Shown here in pieces: positions 54,004 through 60,349 of a stretch of 64,000 nucleotides of DNA. The stretch covers positions 186,001 to 250,000 of the forward strand of contig NZ_JAFFIX010000009.1 in NCBI RefSeq assembly GCF_016916835.1, given 5' to 3'. A program made the translations under genes and the position numbers. The notes below the pieces were generated by a model, which was not told where the DNA came from, searched no databases, and was given only the letters and a program-made list of their open reading frames with translations. Source of the stretch: Actinacidiphila bryophytorum (lineage in GTDB: Bacteria > Actinomycetota > Actinomycetes > Streptomycetales > Streptomycetaceae). Positions within the stretch are counted from its first letter, which is position 1. Each line of letters starts with the position of its first letter.

Positions 54004-54309
54004 GGAATATGCCAGAGGACTGCATGACCGTCAGGTGGGACGGGTAGTCAACGGGGCGAAATTCGCGTTGGCCAAAAAACCATAAGGAGCTGTCGTGGTG
54101 CATGTCGCCCCCCTCGGCGCACCACCCGTCCACAGACGTTCCGCGGTTCCCCCAGCATCGCGACTACGCCATTTCTCCGCCAATTCGGACATTTTACTGA
54201 TAGGCGCGGCAGCACGAACTCGTGATTTCATACCCGCCCTTCGGGGCGGGTATCCGCACGCCCGTAGGCCGGGCAATCCGGCTTTCCGCGCCGCGGTGCG
54301 GGGGGTCCG
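54004..54309 (+). other. Leader region of the DMATS-tryptophanase operon with two candidate small ORFs
   Basis: Contains a 7-codon ORF at 54023-54047 (MTVRWDG, one Trp) behind AGAGGA, and a 72-codon frame GTG 54095 to TGA 54313 behind AAGGAG at good spacing. The longer frame overlaps the prenyltransferase start by 4 bp (GTGA) and has a TTA codon at 54194-54196, but its sequence is basic, unlike any family I know, and has no Trp. A perfect hairpin lies at 54230-54253. This arrangement suggests translation-coupled control; whether either peptide is made is unknown. Confidence 0.45.
54230..54253 (+). terminator. UUCG-capped hairpin in the DMATS leader (possible attenuator)
   Basis: ATACCCGCCC-TTCG-GGGCGGGTAT, a perfect 10-bp stem with the extra-stable UUCG tetraloop, 57 bp before the prenyltransferase start. 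No T-tract. It could terminate or attenuate transcription, or be opened by ribosomes translating the 72-codon frame that covers it. Confidence 0.6.
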
Positions 54310-55473
54310 GTGAGGAGCCGGATCCCGGAGGCAGCGGAGATCACCGGCCGCGCGGGACCACTGCTGCACGGCGGGCGGCTGGGCGACCTCGTCGGCGGGC
54401 AGCTGACCCGGCTGTGCGACGTGGCCGCGCTGGACAGAGCCGACGCCGAGACCTACGCGGCACTGCTGACGGGCAGTCTGGGACCGGTCGCCGACCGGTC
54501 GTTGCTGCTTCCGCCGCCCTCCCGGAGCTTCCTGTCCGACGACCACACCCCGGTCGAGTACTCCCTGGCCTTCCTGCCGGGCTCGGCCCCCACGCTGCGC
54601 GTGCTGTTCGAACCGGGCTGCGGCAGCGAGGACATGGCCGAGAACGGCCGCGCCGGGCTGCGAGCCGTCCGCGACATGGCCGAGCGCTGGCGCTTCGACA
54701 CCGACCACCTCGACCGGCTCGAAGACCTCTTCTTCCCCGCGTCCGCCGAAGGACCGCTGGCCCTGTGGTGCGCACTGGAGCTGCGGCCCGGCGGTGTCCC
54801 GAAGGTCAAGATCTATCTCAACCCGGCGGCCAACGGCCGGGACCGCTCCGCCGAGACCGTGCAGGAAGCGCTGGCCAGGCTCGGCCACCGCAGGGCCTTC
54901 GCCGCCCTCCCGGAAGCCGACGACATGCTCTTCGTCGGCCTGGACCTCGGCGACTGGAAGGCACCCCGGGTGAAGATCTACCTCACCCACCACGGCCTCA
55001 CCGCCGACGAGGCCGGCTCGATTCCCGCCATGACGCCCGCCGGGGGCCGCGAGCAGATGGCAGGATTCGTCCGCACCGCAGGCGGCTACACCGCCGAGGA
55101 GGACGGCGAACTCCCCTTCAGGCGCCGCACCCTGACCTGCCACTCCTTCACCGAGACCGCAACCGGCCTGCCCAGCGGCTACACCGTGCACGTGCCCGTA
55201 CGTGCCTACGTCCGGCACGACGGCCAGGCCCGCGACCGCGCCGCCGCCGTGCTGCGCAGCCACGGCATGGACAGCGCCGCCCTCGACCGGGCGCTCGCCG
55301 CGGTCACCCCGCGCCGGCTGGACGCCGGCCCCGGACTCATCGCCTATGTGTCGCTGGTCCACCAGCGAGGCCATCCGCCGCGGGTGACCGTCTACGTCTC
55401 CTCCGAGGCGTACCAGGTACAGCCGCCCCGCGACGTGCTGCCGGCCCGGTCGGCGCACGGGGCCGAGCGCTGA
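54310..55473 (+). CDS. Indole prenyltransferase (DMATS / tryptophan dimethylallyltransferase family)
   Basis: A 387-residue soluble ABBA-fold enzyme. Landmarks: PVEYSLAFLPGSAPTLRVLFEPG near the N-terminal third, two KIYL strands (VPKVKIYLNPAA, APRVKIYLTHHG) and TVYVSSEAYQ at the C-terminus, matching bacterial DMATS enzymes that attach a dimethylallyl group to the benzene ring of tryptophan or indole. Regiochemistry cannot be read from sequence. A tryptophanase follows at 51 bp. GTG 54310 overlaps the small upstream frame (GTGA). Confidence 0.9.
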   Translation: MRSRIPEAAEITGRAGPLLHGGRLGDLVGGQLTRLCDVAALDRADAETYAALLTGSLGPVADRSLLLPPPSRSFLSDDHTPVEYSLAFLPGSAPTLRVLFEPGCGSEDMAENGRAGLRAVRDMAERWRFDTDHLDRLEDLFFPASAEGPLALWCALELRPGGVPKVKIYLNPAANGRDRSAETVQEALARLGHRRAFAALPEADDMLFVGLDLGDWKAPRVKIYLTHHGLTADEAGSIPAMTPAGGREQMAGFVRTAGGYTAEEDGELPFRRRTLTCHSFTETATGLPSGYTVHVPVRAYVRHDGQARDRAAAVLRSHGMDSAALDRALAAVTPRRLDAGPGLIAYVSLVHQRGHPPRVTVYVSSEAYQVQPPRDVLPARSAHGAER

Positions 55474-55524
55474 GCACTTTCTCCGCGAGAGACCGCACCA
55501 AGGGAAGACAGGAGCACGGTCAGC

Positions 55525-56898
55525 ATGGAGCCGTACAGGATCAAGGTCGTCGAGCCGATCCCGCAGCCGACCCGGCAGCAGCGCGAGGAGGCGCTGAAAC
55601 GGGTGCACTACAACCTCTTCGACCTGCGGGCCGAGGAGGTGACCATCGACCTGCTCACCGACTCCGGCACCGGTGCGCTGTCGGCCGCCCAACTCGCCGC
55701 CGGCATGGCGGGTGACGAGTCCTACTCGGGCTCCCGCTCCTTCTACCGCTTCCACGAGGCGGTCACCGAGCTGACCGGCTACGCGCACATCCTGCCCGCC
55801 CACCAGGGACGCGCCGCAGAGCGCATCCTCTTCAGCACCCTGCTGGAGCCCGGCCGGATCGTCCTGGCCAACACCCACTTCGACACCACCCGGGCGAACG
55901 TGGAGCTGGCCGGCGCCGAGGCCCGCGACCTGCCCTGCGCCGAGGCGCGCAACCTCGACAGCCCCGCGCCCTTCAAGGGGAACATCGACCTGGACGCGCT
56001 GGCCGCGACGCTCGCAGGCCCCGACGGCTCCCGGGTCGCCATGGTCGTCATGACGATCACCAACAACGGCGGCGGCGGGCAGCCCGTCTCGATGGACAAC
56101 CTCAAGCGGACCTCCGCCCTGTGCCGCCGGTACGGCGTCCCCTTCTTCCTGGACGCCGCCCGCTTCGCGGAGAACGCCTGGCTGGTGACCCGGCACGAAG
56201 CCGCCTACCGCGACCGCACCCCCCGGCAGGTCGCGGAGGAGGCCTTCCGGCTGGCCGACGGCTGCATGATGAGCGCCAAGAAGGACGCCATCGTCCACAT
56301 CGGCGGCTTCATCGGGCTCAACGACCCCGAGCTCGCCCAGCGCTGCGAACTGCTGCTCATCGCCACCGAGGGCTTCGCGACCTACGGCGGCCTGGCCGGC
56401 CGCGACCTCGACATGATGGCGCAGGGCCTGACCGAGGTCACAGAGCCCGCCTACCTCGCGGAGCGGGCCGACGTGGCCGCCCACCTCGCCCAGCGGGTGC
56501 GCGCCGCCGGGGTCGACATCATCGAGCCGCCCGGGATGCACGCCCTCTACCTCAACGCCGGCCGCCTGCTGCCGCACATACCGCCGCACCACTTCCCCGG
56601 CCACGCCCTCGCCTGCCAGCTCTACCTGGAGGGCGGCATCAGGTCGGCGGAACTGGGCTCCCTCTACCTGGGCGAGGAGGACGAGCAGGGCAACCCGGTC
56701 AAGAGCGCGCCCTACGAGCTGGTCCGGCTCGCGCTGCCGCGCCGGGTCTACACGCGGAGCCACTACGACCACGTCGGCGACACCCTGGCGAGGATCGCCA
56801 AGCGGGCCGACAGCGTCCACGGCTTCCGCATCGTCGAGCAGTCGCCGATCCTGCGTCACTTCCGCGCCACGCTCGCCCCGGTGCCCGTCGAGAGCTGA
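55525..56898 (+). CDS. tnaA: Tryptophanase (beta-eliminating lyase)
   Basis: A 457-residue PLP enzyme that splits tryptophan to indole, pyruvate and ammonia. Motifs: IDLLTDSGTGALSAAQLAA, GDESYSGSRSFYRF, LPAHQGRAAERILF, the ITNNGGGGQPVSMDN loop, FFLDAARFAENAWL, and the PLP lysine in SAKKDAIVHIGGF (K252 or K253). Tyrosine phenol-lyase is the main alternative; the DMATS neighbour favours tryptophan. ATG 55525 follows AGGAG. A DMATS-tryptophanase pair would give prenylated indoles. Confidence 0.9.
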   Translation: MEPYRIKVVEPIPQPTRQQREEALKRVHYNLFDLRAEEVTIDLLTDSGTGALSAAQLAAGMAGDESYSGSRSFYRFHEAVTELTGYAHILPAHQGRAAERILFSTLLEPGRIVLANTHFDTTRANVELAGAEARDLPCAEARNLDSPAPFKGNIDLDALAATLAGPDGSRVAMVVMTITNNGGGGQPVSMDNLKRTSALCRRYGVPFFLDAARFAENAWLVTRHEAAYRDRTPRQVAEEAFRLADGCMMSAKKDAIVHIGGFIGLNDPELAQRCELLLIATEGFATYGGLAGRDLDMMAQGLTEVTEPAYLAERADVAAHLAQRVRAAGVDIIEPPGMHALYLNAGRLLPHIPPHHFPGHALACQLYLEGGIRSAELGSLYLGEEDEQGNPVKSAPYELVRLALPRRVYTRSHYDHVGDTLARIAKRADSVHGFRIVEQSPILRHFRATLAPVPVES

Positions 56899-56908
56899 CC
56901 GCACCCCT

Positions 56909-56957
56909 CGGTGCCCCGCCCGCCCCCGGCCCCGCCGGGGGACCGGGCGGGGCACCG
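56909..56957 (+). terminator. Terminator after tryptophanase
   Basis: Perfect 14-bp stem CGGTGCCCCGCCCG (56909-56922) and CGGGCGGGGCACCG (56944-56957), with an additional inner CCCCGG/CCGGGG pairing. Confidence 0.85.
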
Positions 56958-56979
56958 GCGCGTCCCTTAGGGTCGTGCC

Positions 56980-57945
56980 ATGCGTGCGATCACGATTGCC
57001 GAACCCGGCGGCCCCGACGCCCTGGTCCTGGCGGACGTCCCCGATCCCGTGCCGTCCGCGGGTGAAGTGCTGGTCGAGGTCGCCGCCTCGGCCGTGAACC
57101 GCGCCGACGTCCTCCAGCGGATGGGCTTCTACGACCCGCCGCCCGGCGCCTCCCCCTATCCCGGCCTCGAGTGCTCCGGGCGGATCGCCGCCCTCGGCCC
57201 CGGCGTCAGCGGCTGGGAGGTCGGCGCCGAGGTCTGCGCCCTGCTGTCCGGCGGCGGCTACGCGGAGAAGGTCGCCGTCCCCGTCGGCCAACTGCTGCGC
57301 GTCCCCAAGGGCGTCGACCTCGTGACGGCGGCGGCACTGCCCGAGGTCACGGCGACCGTGTGGTCCAACGTCTTCCAAGTCGCCCATCTGCGGCCGGGCG
57401 AGACGCTGCTGGTGCACGGCGGGTCCAGCGGCATCGGGACCATGGCGATCCAGCTGGGCAAGGCGGTCGGTGCGAAGGTCGTCACGACCGCGGGCAGCGA
57501 GCGGAAGCTGGCCGCCTGCCGCGACCTGGGCGCCGACGTCCTGGTCAACTACCGCGAGCAGGACTTCGTGGCGGAAGTGGGCAGCGGCGGCGCCGACGTC
57601 ATCCTCGACGTGGTGGGCGCCGCCTACCTGGACCGCAACGTCGACGCCCTTGCCGTCAACGGCCGGCTCGTCGTCATCGGCATGCAGGGCGGGGTGAAGG
57701 CCGAACTCAACCTCGGCAAACTGCTCGCCAAGCGTGCCGCGGTCGTGGCGACCAGCCTGCGGGCCAGGCCCGCGGAGGAGAAGGCGGCGATCATCGCCGC
57801 CGTCGCGGAACACGTCTGGCCGCTCGTCGAGGCCGGTGCGGTGCGCCCCATCGTCGACCGGGCGCTGCCGCTGGGCGACGCCGCCGACGCCCACCGCCTC
57901 ATGGAGAGCAGCGAGCACATCGGCAAGATCCTGCTGACCCTCTGA
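56980..57945 (+). CDS. Zinc-free quinone oxidoreductase (MDR superfamily, PIG3-like)
   Basis: A 321-residue NADPH-dependent reductase. Features: AASAVNRADVLQRMGFYDPP, GLECSGRIAALGPGVSGW, nucleotide-binding LVHGGSSGIGTMAIQLGKAVG, and a C-terminal HIGKILLTL. Structural zinc cysteines are absent, as in the quinone-reductase branch. It is monocistronic and probably reduces quinones or enoyl-type electrophiles. Confidence 0.92.
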   Translation: MRAITIAEPGGPDALVLADVPDPVPSAGEVLVEVAASAVNRADVLQRMGFYDPPPGASPYPGLECSGRIAALGPGVSGWEVGAEVCALLSGGGYAEKVAVPVGQLLRVPKGVDLVTAAALPEVTATVWSNVFQVAHLRPGETLLVHGGSSGIGTMAIQLGKAVGAKVVTTAGSERKLAACRDLGADVLVNYREQDFVAEVGSGGADVILDVVGAAYLDRNVDALAVNGRLVVIGMQGGVKAELNLGKLLAKRAAVVATSLRARPAEEKAAIIAAVAEHVWPLVEAGAVRPIVDRALPLGDAADAHRLMESSEHIGKILLTL

Positions 57946-58045
57946 CCTCGGACGCTGTGCTGCCGCACCGCTCGGGCCGGGATGCCGGACATGCCGCTTC
58001 GTGTGACGCTGGGAGCACCGAGAGTCCGGCGGAGAGGCGACGCGC

Positions 58046-58486
58046 GTGCGGTGGGCGAAGGGCAGGTGGGCCGGACTGCGGACCGCGGCACACCCCGCCC
58101 GGCGGAGCCGGTCCACCGCGGCCCGCATCGCCGCCCCCGCCGTCCTCGCGGCAGCACTGATCGCACCGCCCGCAGCTGCTGCACCCATCGAACCCCGTCC
58201 TCCCGTCCATCCCGGCATGCCCTACGAACAGCGGCACCCCGTACGCCACTACGGCCGCTCGTACGACACCGACCGGGCACCGTCGCTCGTGCCCGGGGCG
58301 CAGGAGCAGGGACCCGCATCGGCCCCGCCCGCGCCCACCGCCTCGGGGGTGGGGCGGCAGGAGCCGTCCGACCCCTCCTACGCGCCCGCGCGGGTACGCA
58401 GGGTGCTCCCGCTCGGCGTGGGAATGCTGCTGACGGGTCTGGGTCTGGGTCTGGGATTCATCGGTCTGCGCCTCCGCCGTTCGTGA
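58046..58486 (+). CDS. Small exported or membrane-anchored protein
   Basis: A 146-residue protein. An N-terminal signal-like segment (RIAAPAVLAAALIAPPAAAA) is followed by a Pro-rich region (about 50-115) and a C-terminal helix (LPLGVGMLLTGLGLGLGFIG) ending in LRLRRS. Hydrophobic helix plus Arg-rich tail resembles a membrane-retention or sortase-like end, but no LAxTG motif is present. GTG 58046 follows GGAGAGGCG. No family recognised. Confidence 0.65.
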   Translation: MRWAKGRWAGLRTAAHPARRSRSTAARIAAPAVLAAALIAPPAAAAPIEPRPPVHPGMPYEQRHPVRHYGRSYDTDRAPSLVPGAQEQGPASAPPAPTASGVGRQEPSDPSYAPARVRRVLPLGVGMLLTGLGLGLGFIGLRLRRS

Positions 58487-58596
58487 CTGTGTGTGACTGC
58501 TCTCCTCCATGATTGCCTGCCGCGAGCCGTCTCGAACCCCCTGAGGGATTCGCTCACCCGTTCGAGTGAAGTCCCCGGCGAGCCCGCCGATCGGGC

Positions 58597-58636
58597 TTGC
58601 CTGCTCCGACCTTACTGGGTATACATACTGAGTATG
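58597..58636 (+). promoter_or_regulatory. Promoter and PadR operator for a leaderless transcript
   Basis: TTGCCT (58597-58602), 17-bp spacer, TATACA (58620-58625) fits a housekeeping promoter. The predicted start point is within a few bases of the PadR gene ATG (58634), so the mRNA should be leaderless; no ribosome site exists. The palindrome CATACT-G-AGTATG (58624-58636) overlaps the -10 and the start codon and is a likely autoregulatory operator. Confidence 0.75.
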
Positions 58637-59323
58637 TCGATCCGTCACGGCCTGCTGGCCCTCCTCGAACGGGGTCCGCGCTACGGCTACCAGCTGCGCA
58701 CCGAGTTCGAGACGCGTACCGGTTCCACCTGGCCGCTCAACGTCGGGCAGGTGTACACGACCGTCGCCCGGCTGGAGCGGGACGGCCTGGTCGTCCCCGC
58801 GGGCGAGGACGAAGGGGGCCACGCCCTCTACGCCATCACCGAGGACGGCAGGGACGAGCTGAAGCAGTGGTTCGCCACCCCTGTCGACCGGGCCAACCCG
58901 CCGCGGAACGAGCTGGCGATCAAGCTCGCGATGGCGGTGGGCTCGCCCGAGGTGGACGTGCGCGCGGTCATCCAGGCTCAGCGCACCCACACCATCCGGG
59001 CGATGCAGGACTACACGCGGTTGAAGGGCCAGGCGCTGGAGGCGGCGTCCCGCAGACCGGGGGAGTTCGATCCGGACGACGTGGCCTGGCAGTTGGTCCT
59101 CGACCAGCTGATCTTCCAGGCCGAGGCGGAGGCGCGCTGGCTCGACCACTGCGAGACCAGGCTCGTACGGATGGCCCCGCAGGCCGCTGCCGCCGAGGAC
59201 AGCCAGGCCCCGGCCGGCGGCCCCGCCGACCAGGACGCCCCGGCCGACGGCGATCGGCAACAGGGCACCGTGCAGGACGGAGGGCTGCGCGGCGCCCTGA
59301 GACGGTCCCGCTCCCGGCGCTGA
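58634..59323 (+). CDS. PadR-family transcriptional regulator
   Basis: A 229-residue regulator. The winged helix is typical of PadR (SIRHGLLALLERGPRYGYQL, VGQVYTTVARLERDGLVV, HALYAITEDGRDELKQWF), and the C-terminal helical domain (Vir_act_alpha_C-like) is followed by an Ala/Asp/Gln-rich tail. It precedes a MacB-type ABC exporter, the common PadR target. ATG 58634 is the start by promoter geometry and family similarity. Confidence 0.92.
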   Translation: MSIRHGLLALLERGPRYGYQLRTEFETRTGSTWPLNVGQVYTTVARLERDGLVVPAGEDEGGHALYAITEDGRDELKQWFATPVDRANPPRNELAIKLAMAVGSPEVDVRAVIQAQRTHTIRAMQDYTRLKGQALEAASRRPGEFDPDDVAWQLVLDQLIFQAEAEARWLDHCETRLVRMAPQAAAAEDSQAPAGGPADQDAPADGDRQQGTVQDGGLRGALRRSRSRR

Positions 59324-59380
59324 CCAGCCGGAAGACGACGACCAGCAGCACCAGCAGTACATGCGGGACCAGCACGGCCG

Positions 59381-59460
59381 CACCAGACAGCACCAGACAG
59401 CACAAGACAGCACAAGACAGCACAAGACAGCACCGACGGCACAAGACAGCACCGACGGCA
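59381..59460. repeat. 10-bp minisatellite between the PadR and ABC genes
   Basis: Five direct 10-bp units CAC(C/A)AGACAG at 59381-59430, then degenerate copies (CACCGACGGCACAAGACAG) to about 59460. The period is close to one DNA helical turn. Non-coding, immediately before the ABC transporter start region. Confidence 0.9.
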
Positions 59461-59521
59461 CACGCAGCGCGAACAGTCCGGACCGGCCGGCCCGGGCCTG
59501 AAACAGGGGGAAGCAGTCCTG

Positions 59522-60349
59522 ATGTCCAGTCAGCCCACACCACAGGAAGAGCCGTCAGAACGGCCCCAGCGGTCCCAGCGGTCCGAGCCGAAGCGGCCTG
59601 CGGGCGCGGCGGAGCCCGACCGCACCGGTGAACCCGTCCTCAGCCTCGAAGAGCTGACCCGGGTGCACGGGACCGGTGCGGCCGAGGTGCACGCGCTGCG
59701 CGGTATCGACCTGGACGTGCACGCGGGGGAGCTGGTCGCGGTGATGGGGCCTTCGGGGTCGGGGAAGTCCACCCTGCTGACCATCGCCGGCGGCCTCGAC
59801 CTGCCGACGTCCGGCCGGGTCGTGGTGGAGGGCACCGATCTGACCACCGCGGGCCGCAAGGCCATAGCGGCCCTGCGGCGGCGGAGCATCGGCTATGTCT
59901 TCCAGGACTACAACCTGATCCCGGCGCTCACGGCGGCGGAGAACGTCGCACTCCCCCGCGAGCTGGACGGCGTCCGCAGCCGCAGGGCGCGCAGGGAAGC
60001 CGTCGCCGCGCTGGAGGAGTTCGGGCTGGCGCAGCTCGCGGACCGCTTCCCCGACGAGATGTCGGGCGGTCAGCAGCAGCGGGTGGCCATCGCCCGGGCG
60101 CTGGTGGGGGACCGCCGCCTGGTGCTCGCCGACGAGCCGACCGGTGCGCTGGACTCCGAGACCGGTGACGCGGTGCTCGCGCTGCTGCGGTCCCGCTGCG
60201 ACGCGGGGGCGGCGGGGGTCCTGGTCACCCACGAGCCGCGGTTCGCCGCCTGGGCGGACCGGGTGGTCTTCCTGCGGGACGGCTCAGTCGTGGACATGAC
60301 CCTGCGCTCCTCCGCGGAGTCGCTGCTCGCGGGCGGAGCGGCCCAGTGA
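59522..60349 (+). CDS. ABC transporter ATPase (MacB/LolD type)
   Basis: A 275-residue ATPase. Walker A GPSGSGKST, Q-loop VFQDYNLIPALTA, signature MSGGQQQRVAIARAL, Walker B LVLADEPTGALD, and H-loop VTHEP. A ~35-residue polar N-terminal extension precedes the domain. It would power the FtsX-type permease encoded downstream (overlap GTGA). Likely efflux of a peptide, antibiotic or lipid under PadR control. Confidence 0.95.
   Translation: MSSQPTPQEEPSERPQRSQRSEPKRPAGAAEPDRTGEPVLSLEELTRVHGTGAAEVHALRGIDLDVHAGELVAVMGPSGSGKSTLLTIAGGLDLPTSGRVVVEGTDLTTAGRKAIAALRRRSIGYVFQDYNLIPALTAAENVALPRELDGVRSRRARREAVAALEEFGLAQLADRFPDEMSGGQQQRVAIARALVGDRRLVLADEPTGALDSETGDAVLALLRSRCDAGAAGVLVTHEPRFAAWADRVVFLRDGSVVDMTLRSSAESLLAGGAAQ

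Noticed and set aside
54095-54313. Annotating the 72-codon leader frame as a firm protein-coding gene
   Set aside because: Good ribosome site and coupling overlap, but the translation is basic, lacks recognisable features and covers a strong RNA hairpin; kept only as a candidate.
54031-58218. 4.2-kb open frame on the minus strand covering DMATS, tryptophanase and quinone reductase
   Set aside because: All three plus-strand genes have intact catalytic motifs, while the antisense translation is a Gly/Val/Arg-rich shadow.
58046-58486. Sortase substrate for the two class E sortases
   Set aside because: It has a signal-like N-terminus and a C-terminal helix with an Arg tail, but no LAxTG-type motif before the helix.
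59381-59460. CRISPR-like array
   Set aside because: The units are contiguous 10-mers with no spacers and no cas genes.
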